64,000 bases of DNA from NCBI RefSeq assembly GCF_001942305.1, contig NZ_MKKE01000002.1, positions 62,001-126,000 on the forward strand, in the 5' to 3' direction. Source of the stretch: Saccharomonospora sp. CUA-673. GTDB lineage: Bacteria; Actinomycetota; Actinomycetes; Mycobacteriales; Pseudonocardiaceae. The notes under the pieces are model-generated. The model searched no databases. It had not been told where the DNA came from and saw only the letters and a list, made by a program, of their open reading frames with translations. Shown piece after piece: positions 1 through 8,723 of the stretch (positions are counted from its first letter, which is position 1; every line of letters begins with the position of its first letter). A program made the translations under genes and the position numbers.

Positions 1-157
1 TCGCCGCCTGGGCGTAGATGAAGAAGTCGTACCACTCGATCGACGTGCCCGCGAGCGTGCTGGCGAGCACCTTCCGCTCGCCGGGGGTCCGTTTCGGACG
101 GCCGGACCGCGTGGTCGCGGGTGGGCGCGCGGGCTGGGGTGGGGACTGCGGTTCCAT
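1..157 (-). CDS. MHS-family MFS transporter, N-terminal part
   Basis: This is the first 52 residues of a membrane transporter that continues past the left edge. Translation from ATG 157 gives a Pro/Arg-rich cytoplasmic tail and then LAGTSIEWYDFFIY (residues 35-48). That string is characteristic of the start of TM1 in the metabolite:H+ symporter branch of the major facilitator superfamily (ProP, ShiA and aromatic-acid carriers). A GGAG lies just upstream of the ATG. It follows the FAD monooxygenase on the same strand after 86 bases, so it may import that enzyme's substrate; this is inference. The substrate cannot be told from this fragment. Confidence 0.8.
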   Translation of the reverse strand, partial: MEPQSPPQPARPPATTRSGRPKRTPGERKVLASTLAGTSIEWYDFFIYAQAA

Positions 158-243
158 GCGAACTCCGTTGTTCGAACCGGACCGGGCGCAGGGTGCGAAC
201 CCGGTGTGCTGTGCGGCGCCGCCCGCGGATGCGGGCGGGGAGG

Positions 244-1851
244 TCAGGGCGGCACGGGTGCGGCGAGTCCGGCACTCGCCCGCCGGAGCACCGCCTCGAC
301 CGCGGCCGGATCGCCGGCGACGCCCGCAATGTGCGCGTCGGGGCGCACCACCCACCACTCCCCCTCGCGGGCGCCCAGTACCGCGGCGGCCGGGTCGACC
401 TCGGCCAGCGGAACGATGCGCAGCGGCGCCGCGGTCGGCGGGTCGGGGATCCCGGCCGCACCCTCCGGCGCGAGCAGGAGGAACCCGTCGCGCGCCAGCT
501 CGCGCAGCCGGGCACGGCCGGGCAGCGACCCGCTGGGCAGGGGCACGTCCGGTACGAGGACCCCCGGTCCGGGCGCGGGCGCCTGCCCGCGGGGTGGACG
601 CCGGCCGGGAGCAGGACGGGTCGGGTCCACAGTGGTCAGCGGCGAGTCGCCGTACCAGAACGGTTCGGCGAGCCGGCCGGAGTCGACCTGCTCGCGCAGC
701 CGAGCGTCGGTGGCAGCGCCGCCGAGCACCGTGCGCCGTCGCCGGCGCTGCCGCTCGTCGTGAGGCACCAGGAAATCCATCGTCGCCGCCGTGACGGCCA
801 GGTTCTCGAGTGCGGCCGCGTGCCGCTCGTGGTGGTAGCTCTCGAGCAGCTCGTCGCCCGCCCACCCGCGCAACACCCACGCGAGCTTCCAGGCGGCGTT
901 CTCCGCGTCGGCGACCCCGGAGTTGAGGCCGCGGGCCCCGAACGGCGCGTACAGGTGCGCGCAGTCCCCGGCGAGCAGCACGCGGCCGCTCCGCATCCGG
1001 TCGGCCACCCGGGAATGGAAGCGGTACACCGACATCCAGACGATCTCGTAGTCGGTGTCGCCGATAATGGCGCGGATCCGCTCGTCGAGGGCACCGGATG
1101 CCTGCTCCGCGGTGACGTCGTAGTCACCGGGCACCTGCCAGTCGATCCGGAACACCCCGTCGGGGCACGGATGGATCAGCACCTGCCGGCCGGGATTCCA
1201 GGACGGGTCGAAGTAGGACCGGCGCTCCCGGGCCCAGCCGCGGAGCTCCGCGCGGATGTCGCAGATCAGGAACCGGTCGTCGAACGAGCGCCCCGCGAAC
1301 GTCACGCCCAGTGCCGCGCGAAGCGACTCGGCTCGCGCGCCCGCGCACACCACCACGTAGGCGGCCTCGACCCGGGTGCCGTCGCCGCAGGTGAGCGTCA
1401 CACCGTGGCCGTGCTCGTCGATGCCGGTGACGTCGTGGGCCCAGCGGACGTCGATGAGCGGTTGGCCGGCGATGCACTCGTCGAGGATCTCCTCCACCCG
1501 CGCCTGGGAGATGTTGACGAACGGGGGGAACGCCGAGCCGCCCGAGCCGGCCGGACCGGCGGCGAGCTCGTGCGCGAACAGCTCGCTGTCGCGGTGGAAG
1601 GTGCGCGCGGTGCGCCAGGTGAGGCCCTCGTCCGCGATGCGGCGTCCGGCGGCGACCGACTCCCAGATGTCGAGCACGTCGCGTTGTTGGCAGATGGCTT
1701 TGGATCCGGCGCGGTCCCGTTCGGCTCGCGCATCCAGCAGCATGACGGGCACGCCCCAGCGCGCCAGCAACAACGCCGCCGTCTGGCCGACGGGTCCGTT
1801 GCCGACCACCGCGACCCCGTGGTCGGCAACCCTCTCGCCCAGGTGTCCCAC
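244..1851 (-). CDS. FAD-dependent aromatic-ring monooxygenase (MhpA/PheA-like)
   Basis: A predicted 535-residue class A flavoprotein monooxygenase, which hydroxylates phenolic rings using NAD(P)H and O2. The N-terminal dinucleotide motif GNGPVG (about residues 18-23) and the later GDCAHLYAPFGARGLNSG block (the conserved GD motif contacting the FAD ribityl chain) are present, as is a thioredoxin-like C-terminal region usual in 3-(3-hydroxyphenyl)propionate hydroxylases. The GTG at 1851 was chosen because GGAGG stands just upstream and homology begins at once; the frame stays open to 2340 but that extension looks like noise. It lies 44 bases after the MBL-fold gene and before a transporter, suggesting a small aromatic catabolic operon. 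The exact substrate is unknown. Confidence 0.85.
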   Translation of the reverse strand: MGHLGERVADHGVAVVGNGPVGQTAALLLARWGVPVMLLDARAERDRAGSKAICQQRDVLDIWESVAAGRRIADEGLTWRTARTFHRDSELFAHELAAGPAGSGGSAFPPFVNISQARVEEILDECIAGQPLIDVRWAHDVTGIDEHGHGVTLTCGDGTRVEAAYVVVCAGARAESLRAALGVTFAGRSFDDRFLICDIRAELRGWARERRSYFDPSWNPGRQVLIHPCPDGVFRIDWQVPGDYDVTAEQASGALDERIRAIIGDTDYEIVWMSVYRFHSRVADRMRSGRVLLAGDCAHLYAPFGARGLNSGVADAENAAWKLAWVLRGWAGDELLESYHHERHAAALENLAVTAATMDFLVPHDERQRRRRRTVLGGAATDARLREQVDSGRLAEPFWYGDSPLTTVDPTRPAPGRRPPRGQAPAPGPGVLVPDVPLPSGSLPGRARLRELARDGFLLLAPEGAAGIPDPPTAAPLRIVPLAEVDPAAAVLGAREGEWWVVRPDAHIAGVAGDPAAVEAVLRRASAGLAAPVPP

Positions 1852-1895
1852 AGTGCCTCCTTCGGCTGCCCGTCCGGCCGCCTTCCCCGATCCGC

Positions 1896-2888
1896 TCAGG
1901 ATTGGAGTTGGGCCCAGACCTCCCGATCCCGTTCGGCCGTCCAGATCACGGGGCGTTCCACTCCGGACAGTTCGTCCCAGAGGCGGGAGACGTCGAACGG
2001 CAGGCAGTGCTCGAAGATGGGCCACCGCCCGTAGCGCGGTTCGAGGGCCGCGTGCGCGCGGTCGAAGGCGTCCTTCAGGGTGCCGCCCGCCTCGTGCACG
2101 GCCCCGACCTCGCGGATCAGGACGGCGAGGAAGTCGCGGGTCTGCTCGATCGCGGCCGTCACCGCGGCGCGTCCCCGGGTCGCGGCACCGCGACCGCCGA
2201 CGAGCACCTCGGCCTCGTACGCCGCCACGCGGTCCAACGTGCTCGAGGCCCACTCCCGGTGGAAGGCGTCCCCGGTGTAGAGCGCGGCCTCCGATTCGAC
2301 GAGGTCCCCGGCGTACAGGATCCGCTGCTTCGGCAACCACGCGACGAGATCGCCCTCGGTGTGCCCGCGTCCGCAGTACTCGAGCACGAGGTCGCCGCGG
2401 TCGCCGCCGAGGTCGATGGTCAACCGGTCGGAGAAGGTGAGGGTGGGCCAGGTCAGACCGGGCACCGACTCGGCACCCGTGGCCAGTCGCGGCATCCGCG
2501 CGAACTCGCTCGCCCAGTCCTGCTCGCCGCGCTCGGCCACCAGCGCGCGGGTGTTCTCGTGCGCGACGACGACGTCGGCGTCGAACGCCGATGCCCCGAG
2601 GACCCGGACGGCGTGGTAGTGCGAGAGCACGAGATAACGCACGGGTTTGTCGGTGTGCTCGCGCAGGCGGCGCAACCAGCCACGTGCCGCCACCGGGGTC
2701 GCCATGGCCTCGAAGCAGACCAGGAAGTCCTCGCCCTCGACGGCCCCGACGTTGGGGTCGCCCTCGGCCGTCAGCGCGTACACGCCGTCGGCGAGCACCT
2801 CCAGCGTCTGTTCCTTGTCGTCCAGATCGGCCGACGACGCGAAAGCCTTCCGGGCCGCGTTCTGCCCGGCCACGTTCTGTTGGGCCAC
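1896..2888 (-). CDS. MBL-fold metallohydrolase
   Basis: A metallo-beta-lactamase-fold protein of about 330 residues. The core includes VLSHYHAVRVLG, a variant of HxHxDH in which only the first part of the metal motif is retained, plus EYCGRGHTEGDLVAWLP and YAGDLVE, which supply the later His and Asp ligands. The weak HxH motif makes activity or metal content uncertain. The start is ambiguous: the frame extends to an ATG at 3020, but the first 44 residues look unlike the family. GTG 2888 is preceded by GGAGGG at a good distance and is preferred. The gene sits upstream of the FAD monooxygenase on the same strand, so it may hydrolyse a ring-cleavage or lactone intermediate; that role is inferred from context only. 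Confidence 0.75.
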   Translation of the reverse strand: MAQQNVAGQNAARKAFASSADLDDKEQTLEVLADGVYALTAEGDPNVGAVEGEDFLVCFEAMATPVAARGWLRRLREHTDKPVRYLVLSHYHAVRVLGASAFDADVVVAHENTRALVAERGEQDWASEFARMPRLATGAESVPGLTWPTLTFSDRLTIDLGGDRGDLVLEYCGRGHTEGDLVAWLPKQRILYAGDLVESEAALYTGDAFHREWASSTLDRVAAYEAEVLVGGRGAATRGRAAVTAAIEQTRDFLAVLIREVGAVHEAGGTLKDAFDRAHAALEPRYGRWPIFEHCLPFDVSRLWDELSGVERPVIWTAERDREVWAQLQS

Positions 2889-3250
2889 ACTGCCCTCCAG
2901 GTCCAGCGAGGTGATAAACGCCTTGACTACCTGTGCGGAGTCGAGCGTAATGCGCCCGCGATGGGTTGGGAAGAGCCCGAATCCACCGCCGACGCGGCCG
3001 AGGGCACCGCCGATCATCACCTCGTAGACGTCACCTCAGCGGGTGACTTACCCAGCTCGGGACGACTCCCCCGCCCACCTGACCTGGGTAAACAACGTCC
3101 GTCACACGTGTCACACAAGACCCACCTGTTTACAGCCGCCCCATGCGCACCGATCCTGTGATGGCTTGTGCTGATCAGGGTGTGGCCGTGCTCGCCGCAA
3201 CCCGACCGAGGCGCGTGCGGCCGGGCCGCTCGCGACATGGGAGGAACACG
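2889..3250. promoter_or_regulatory. Divergent intergenic region between MBL hydrolase and lysozyme
   Basis: About 360 bases lie between the preferred start of the MBL gene and the lysozyme gene, and must hold both promoters. I see no convincing gene here. An ACACGTGT palindrome sits at 3104-3111 within GTCACACGTGTCAC, a possible regulator site. If the MBL gene really starts at 3020, the region shrinks to 230 bases. Confidence 0.4.
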
Positions 3251-4537
3251 ATGCCGGCGACCGGCCTGCGCTCCGCGACGCGAACCGCCGTCGCACTGGC
3301 CGCACTGGCGGCCGTCCTACTGGGATCGATGGCACTGCTCGGCGCGTCACGCGCCGAGGCCAAGCCCGCCGGAGTGCCCGGCATCGACGTGTCCGGATGG
3401 CAGGAGAACGTCGACTGGCAGGAGGCGTGGGACACCGGAGCCCGCTTCGCCTACGTCAAGGCCACCGAGGGCACCGGCTTCACCAACTCGTACTTCGCCC
3501 AGCAGTACAACGGCGCCTACGACGCCGGACTGATCCGCGGGGCGTACCACTTCGCCCGGCCCGATGTCGGCGGTGGTGCGGCGCAGGCCGATTACTTCGC
3601 CGACAACGGCGGCGGTTGGACCGCGGACGGCAAGACCCTGCCTCCGTTGCTCGACGTCGAGTACAACCCCAACGGCGAGGCCTGCTACAACCGCTCCCAG
3701 GGCGAGATGCGCCAGTGGATCCGCGACTTCTCCGAGCGCCTCCACGACCGCACCGGCCGCTGGCCGATGATCTACACGACCACCGACTGGTGGAAGACCT
3801 GCACCGGCAACAGTGCCGAGTTCGCCGACGACCATCCCCTGTTCATCGCGCGCTACTCCGACAGTGTCGGCGAGCTCCCCGCCGGTTGGGGCTCGTACAC
3901 GATCTGGCAGTACGCCGACTCTGGTCCGATGCCCGGCGACCAGAACACCTTCAACGGCTCGATGGACCAGCTCCGCGCGCTCGCCCTCGGCGACGCCGCC
4001 CGTGAGCCGGAGCCCGAGCCCAGCCCGGAACCGTCCCCCGAGCCGGAACCCGAGCCGAGTCCCGAACCGGAGCCCAGCCCGGAGCCCGAGCCTTCCCCGG
4101 AGCCCGAGCCGGAGCCCTCTCCCGAGCCGGAGCCCAGCCCGGAGCCTGCCCCGGATGCCGATGACCAGCGCGACGACGCCACGGAGCAGTCCGCACCGGA
4201 CGCCACCGAGCCGGAGTCCTCGGAGCCGGAATCCTCGGAGGCGCGCCCCGAGTCCAACTCGGACATGGCTCGGTCCGATCTGGACGATGACGCCGCGGGC
4301 GGCATGATGAACGCCGGTGCCGACGACCCGACCGTCGGCGGCGGCACCGATCAGCAGGCCGCTGATCAACAGGCTGCGACGGACCAGCCGGCGAAGGAGG
4401 CCGGTGCGTCCGAGTACGGCGAACTCGCGGCCACCGGCACCGACCAGGACCTGGCGCGCACGGCCGTGTTCGCGGCAGCGATGGTCGTCCTCGGCCTGAT
4501 CGTGCTGACCCTCACCCGCGCCCCGGCGCGACGCTGA
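3251..4537 (+). CDS. GH25 lysozyme with sortase anchor
   Basis: A 428-residue secreted muramidase that should cleave the beta-1,4 bond between MurNAc and GlcNAc in peptidoglycan. Layout: signal peptide about 1-37 (ending in AEA), GH25 domain about 43-245 with GIDVSGW (Asp46) and the catalytic LLDVEYN (Asp135, Glu137), a Pro-Glu-Pro-Ser spacer from about 251 to 298, an acidic Ser/Asp/Glu linker, then LAATG (392-396), a hydrophobic segment and an APARR tail. LAxTG followed by a membrane segment and basic tail is the class E sortase signal of high-GC Gram-positives, so the enzyme is probably wall-anchored. ATG 3251 has GGGAGGA upstream and precedes the signal peptide directly. Confidence 0.93.
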   Translation: MPATGLRSATRTAVALAALAAVLLGSMALLGASRAEAKPAGVPGIDVSGWQENVDWQEAWDTGARFAYVKATEGTGFTNSYFAQQYNGAYDAGLIRGAYHFARPDVGGGAAQADYFADNGGGWTADGKTLPPLLDVEYNPNGEACYNRSQGEMRQWIRDFSERLHDRTGRWPMIYTTTDWWKTCTGNSAEFADDHPLFIARYSDSVGELPAGWGSYTIWQYADSGPMPGDQNTFNGSMDQLRALALGDAAREPEPEPSPEPSPEPEPEPSPEPEPSPEPEPSPEPEPEPSPEPEPSPEPAPDADDQRDDATEQSAPDATEPESSEPESSEARPESNSDMARSDLDDDAAGGMMNAGADDPTVGGGTDQQAADQQAATDQPAKEAGASEYGELAATGTDQDLARTAVFAAAMVVLGLIVLTLTRAPARR

Positions 4538-4542
4538 CGCGC

Positions 4543-4575
4543 CCGGACTGCCCGTTCACCGGACGGGCAGTCCGG
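4543..4575. terminator. Bidirectional hairpin terminator between lysozyme and pucR
   Basis: Perfect 12-base arms CCGGACTGCCCG (4543-4554) and CGGGCAGTCCGG (4564-4575) enclose a 9-base loop. It lies between convergent genes and covers the last codons of the PucR gene, so it can serve both. No U-tract follows. Confidence 0.7.
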
Positions 4576-5659
4576 CTCCGTCGGCCGGCACGGGCACCTC
4601 GCTCAGGGGCGTGTCGGGCAATGCCAACGCCAACGCGGCCAGGTCGAGCGGCACCACCGGATCCTTGCCCGTGAGCCCGCGCACGCGCGCGAGCCGTTTG
4701 CGGACGGTGTTGGGATGCACGTACATGGTGCGTGCGCACGCGGCCACGGAGCCGTCGCAGTCGATCAGCACGCGCAACGTCTCGACCAGGCAGCCGTGGT
4801 GCGCCCGGTCGTAGCGCGCCAGCGGTTCGTGCAGCCGTTGCCGGAACAGCCGCAGATACCCGCCGGGCAGGCACTGCGCCAACGCCTCGATCGACACCAG
4901 CTCGGCCGCGGTCGCCGGGGAGCCGCGGCGGATCGCCAGGTCCAAGGCGGACAGTGCGTGCTCGATGAGCAACGGCAGATCCTCGACGGCGCCGACACCG
5001 CTCATGCCGTAGGTTCCGCGGTCCGGTCGCGGGCGCGCGCCCGCGCGGTGCACCACGACGAGCCGTTCGTCGACGGCGCCGGCGAAGGTGTCCTCGGCCG
5101 AGTCGAGCGTGTCCGCCGCATCGCCGGCGGACGAGGCCAGCACGGCGAGCTCCCCGGCGCCGGCCAACCCCGGCGCGCGTTCGGCCAGCACGTCGGGGCG
5201 CGCCCGGCCCCGACGGATCAGGTCGAGCAGATGCCCGTTGGCGGTCCGTTCCCGATGCGCGACCCGTTCGCGGGCGAGGCGTTCGGTGAAGTGGACGAAG
5301 GGCACGGTCGGCGGGATCTCGAACACGGGTGTTCCGGTGTCGTTGGCGCAGCGGACGAGTTCGTCCGGCGCCGACTCGTGCACCACCCCCACCGCGTAGC
5401 CGATCGCGGCGGGCCGGGCGGGCGCCAACGCGCGCACGAACTCCGCGCACGCGGCGGCGTCGGCCAACGACAGTCCGGTCACCAGGACGAGCTCCTCCCC
5501 GCGCAGGTACGGCGAGGGATCGATGAGATCGGTCGCCTGCGCCCACCGGACCGATCGGTCCAGTCCCACAGGTCGGCCCACGAGGCGCAGCCCCTCGGCC
5601 CATCCGAGCACGTCCAACACCCGGATCCGAGGGGTCTCCACGGAATCAGCGGCACACAT
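4556..5659 (-). CDS. PucR-family transcriptional regulator
   Basis: A 367-residue regulator with an N-terminal PucR domain (about residues 10-125, beginning with VLDVLGWAEGLRLVGR) and a C-terminal PucR-type helix-turn-helix (about 292-334), including the signature YVHPNTVRKRLARV. The family typically controls purine, urate or other nitrogen-source catabolism. The frame remains open to 5791, but the start at ATG 5659 (MCAADSVETP) puts the PucR domain at the N terminus as usual; its ribosome site is weak. It is divergent from the NCS1 permease and amidohydrolase genes, 194 bases away, and is the likely regulator of that pair; this is inferred from arrangement. Confidence 0.88.
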   Translation of the reverse strand: MCAADSVETPRIRVLDVLGWAEGLRLVGRPVGLDRSVRWAQATDLIDPSPYLRGEELVLVTGLSLADAAACAEFVRALAPARPAAIGYAVGVVHESAPDELVRCANDTGTPVFEIPPTVPFVHFTERLARERVAHRERTANGHLLDLIRRGRARPDVLAERAPGLAGAGELAVLASSAGDAADTLDSAEDTFAGAVDERLVVVHRAGARPRPDRGTYGMSGVGAVEDLPLLIEHALSALDLAIRRGSPATAAELVSIEALAQCLPGGYLRLFRQRLHEPLARYDRAHHGCLVETLRVLIDCDGSVAACARTMYVHPNTVRKRLARVRGLTGKDPVVPLDLAALALALPDTPLSEVPVPADGAGLPVR

Positions 5660-5853
5660 GGCGGGCAACGCTAGAGCCGGTACGTAACCGCCACGTTGCG
5701 GTTGCTGACGGCCGTGTTGCGCGGCGGTGTGCGATCCGACACCGACCCGGGCCCCGCCGGGCACGGTCGTCCACATCTGGGCCGCAGGCATGGAAACACC
5801 GCAGGTCGGTGCGTTAGATCGGGGAATCGACCCCGTCCCCAGCGAGGTGCCCC

Positions 5854-7169
5854 ATGCCGCGATCCACCGCCGTAGAAAGCCCCGCAGCCGATGACCCGGC
5901 GGTCACGGTCGTCGACCGCGACTACCCGCTGAGCCGGGTTCCCGTCAGCGGGCGCAAGGGCGTCGCGTCGCTGGCCGTCGTCATCGCCGGGTTCGGGTTC
6001 TTCACCCCGACGATGGCCACGGGCGGCCAGGTCGCGGCGGAGTTCTCGTTCGGCGCGTTCCTCGGACTCGCGGTGGTGTCGGCACTCGTCCTCGCCGGGT
6101 ACATCGCGACGCTCGGACTGGCGGGTGCCCGCACCGGGCTCACCACCGTGTTGTTGTCACGCCTCGCGCTGGGTCGCATCGGCGGCCGGTGGGCGTCCGT
6201 GCTGCTCGGCGGCACGCAGGTCGGCTGGTACGGCATCACGATCGGCCTGCTGGCGACGCTGGTCGGCGGTGCGCTGGGCCTGTCGGTGACGTGGCCGCTG
6301 GTCGTCGTCGGCGGCGTCGCGATGGCGGTCACCGCCTACACCGGGTTCCGCGGCATCGAACTGCTGTCGTGGCTGTCGGTGCCGCTCATGACCGCGCTGT
6401 GCATCTGGGTGGCGGTGTCGGCGACGTCCGAGGCAGGCGGCTGGGACGGCCTGCTCGCCCATTCCGGGACCGGCGCGATGAGCATCGGCACCGCGTTGAC
6501 CCTCATGATCGGCACGTTCATCAGCGGCGGCACCCAGATCGGCAACTGGACCCGATTCGCCGCGGGCGGGCGGATGATGTTCGCCATCACCGCCGCCACC
6601 ATCCTCACCGTCCAGTTCGGACTGTTCTTCTTCGGCGGACTCGGCGCGATCGGCTACGGCGAACCGGACTTCTCCGCCGTCCTGCTCACGCTCGGCTCCA
6701 CCGGACTGGCCGTGCTGCTGATCGTCACGAACCTGTGGACCACCAACGACAACGCCGCCTACGCCTTCGGTGTCGCCGGCGCCGAGCTCGCCGGTAAACC
6801 GGACAAGCGGCCGTTCGTGGTCGGCGGCGTCGTGGTCGGCATCGTCATGGCGCTGACCGGTATCGCGACGCGCTCACCGCGTTCCTCACCATGCTCGGCG
6901 TGCTCATCCCGCCGTTGGGTGGTGTGCTGATCGGCATGTTCCTGCTCGTGTGGCGGCGCCGCGACCCCGGCACCCCGCTCGAGGACGTGCCCGCCGTGCT
7001 GTGGCCGGGCACGATCGCCTACCTGGGCGGCACGGCCGCCGCGCTCGTCGGTTCGCTGTTCGACATCGGCATCCCGCCGGTGCAGGGCATCGCCGTCGCG
7101 CTGGCGCTCGTCCTGGCCGCCCACCTCCGCACCACCCGCACCGCCGGCACGACCCCGAAGGAGAACTGA
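5854..7169 (+). CDS. NCS1-type nucleobase permease (CodB-like), frameshifted
   Basis: Twelve-helix permease of the nucleobase:cation symporter-1 family, related to cytosine permease CodB. The first frame (5854 to about 6864) covers the N-terminal helices, including FFTPTMATGGQVAAEFSFG and GTFISGGTQIGNWTRF. After MALTGI the protein continues one base out of phase as DALTAFLTMLGVLIPPLGG to the TGA at 7167-7169. One base is missing near 6865; restoring it gives a normal-length protein of about 438 residues. I read this as a sequencing deletion rather than a dead gene. It is followed after 2 bases by an amidohydrolase, and divergent PucR probably controls both. Confidence 0.88.
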
Positions 7170-7171
7170 CC

Positions 7172-8704
7172 GTGGCCCTCGTCATCCGCGACGCCGACGT
7201 CATCACCATGGACGACGACACCGGGTCCACCCCGGTGCGGCGCACGATCCGGATCTCCGACGGCGTCGTCACCGCGATCGCCGCCGACGCCGAGGACGTG
7301 CCGGTCGCCGACGGCGACACCGTGCTGGACGGCCGCGACCGGCTCGTCTGCCCGGGATTCGTCAACGCGCACACGCACTCGTGGGAGTACCTGGCCAAGG
7401 GCCGGTACGACAACCTGCCGCTCGAACTGTGGATGCTGTACTCGTATCCGATCCTCGGCGCGGCGCCCCTGCCGCCGGACCTGGTGCGGCTGCGCAGCAG
7501 CCTGTTCGCCGTCGAATCGCTCCGGTCGGGCACCACGACGCTCGTCGACGACGTGCTCGAGACGCCCGGCCAGGACTTCGACCAGCTCGACGCCGTGTTC
7601 GACGCCTACGACGAGGTCGGCATCCGCGCGAACATCTCGGGCCACATCATCAACCGCCCGTTCGTCGACACGCTCCCCTACGTCTCGTCCTGGCTGCCCG
7701 CCGACCTGCTCGACGAGGTCCGCACCCTGCCTGTGCCCACGACGAAGGAGTACCTCGACTTCAGCGCCGAGGCGTTCGACCGGTACGCCGGCCGCGGCGG
7801 CGGCCGGCTGCACTACATGGTCGCCCCCTCCGGTCCGCAGCGCTGCACCGACGACCTGCTGGCAGGCGCCACCGAACTCGCCGTGGCGAACGGCGCCGAA
7901 TGCCACATCCACGTGCTGGAGACCAAGACCCAGGCCGTCACAGGACGGGAGTTCTACAACGCGACGCTCGTCGAGCATCTGCGCCGCATCGACGCCCTGT
8001 CGGCCAACACCACGCTCGCGCACGGGGTCTGGACCACCGACTCCGACGTCGAGCTGCTCGCCGAGGCCGGCACGTGCGTCGCGCACAATCCGGTCTCCAA
8101 CCTCAAACTCGGCTCCGGGATCGCCCCGTGGCGGCGCTACCACGACGCGGGCGTGCCGCTCGGGCTCGGCTCCGACGGGTGCTCCAGCAGCGACACGCCG
8201 CGCCTGCACGACGTCATCAAGGCGGCCGCCCTGCTGCACAAGGTCACCGATCCCGACCACGAGACGTGGCCGACCGTCGACGAGGTCCTCCACGCCGCCA
8301 CGCGCGGCGGCGCCCGCACGGCGCAGCTGCAGACCGACGTCGGCACGCTCGAGGTCGGCAAGCAGGCCGACCTGCTCGTCTACGACCTCACCAGCCTCGC
8401 GTTCACCCCCCGCAACCGGACCGAGCTGCAGCTCGTGTACTCCGAGAACGGCGAGTCGCTCCGGCAGGTCGTCGTCGCGGGCGAGATCGTCGTCGACGAG
8501 GGCCGGGTCACCACGGTGGACGAGAGCGCCCTGCTCGCCGAGCTCCGCGAACGGCTGCCCGAGATCCAGGCCGGGCAGGACCGCGTCGAGGCGCGCAACG
8601 CGGCGTTCCACGCGACGTTCGACCGGATGCACCGCGACACCGCCGCCCAGGACGTCGGCGTGCACCGGTGGTCGGGTCCCCCGCCGGCCCCGCCCACGTC
8701 CTGA
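7172..8704 (+). CDS. Amidohydrolase (cytosine deaminase/chlorohydrolase superfamily)
   Basis: A 510-residue metal-dependent amidohydrolase. Ligands visible: NAHTHS (His67, His69), HIHVLE (His245, His247), AHGVW (His284) and GLGSDGCSSS (Asp335), the full set for the cytosine deaminase/TrzN/SAH-deaminase group. The start GTG 7172 has AAGGAG eight bases upstream, inside the end of the permease gene, so the two are co-translated. Together with the permease it probably deaminates an imported nucleobase or related N-heterocycle. The exact substrate is not recognisable; guanine, cytosine, isocytosine and 8-oxo-purines are possible. Confidence 0.85.
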   Translation: MALVIRDADVITMDDDTGSTPVRRTIRISDGVVTAIAADAEDVPVADGDTVLDGRDRLVCPGFVNAHTHSWEYLAKGRYDNLPLELWMLYSYPILGAAPLPPDLVRLRSSLFAVESLRSGTTTLVDDVLETPGQDFDQLDAVFDAYDEVGIRANISGHIINRPFVDTLPYVSSWLPADLLDEVRTLPVPTTKEYLDFSAEAFDRYAGRGGGRLHYMVAPSGPQRCTDDLLAGATELAVANGAECHIHVLETKTQAVTGREFYNATLVEHLRRIDALSANTTLAHGVWTTDSDVELLAEAGTCVAHNPVSNLKLGSGIAPWRRYHDAGVPLGLGSDGCSSSDTPRLHDVIKAAALLHKVTDPDHETWPTVDEVLHAATRGGARTAQLQTDVGTLEVGKQADLLVYDLTSLAFTPRNRTELQLVYSENGESLRQVVVAGEIVVDEGRVTTVDESALLAELRERLPEIQAGQDRVEARNAAFHATFDRMHRDTAAQDVGVHRWSGPPPAPPTS

Positions 8705-8723
8705 GCGGCGCGCGCCCGCCTGC

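Noticed and set aside
2889-3020. ATG 3020 as the start of the MBL hydrolase
   Set aside because: The added 44 residues look unlike the family; GTG 2888 has GGAGGG at proper spacing. Kept only as an alternative.
5854-7169. Calling the permease a pseudogene
   Set aside because: One of ten same-sign one-base deletions in the window; error is the simpler reading and the rest of the gene is intact.
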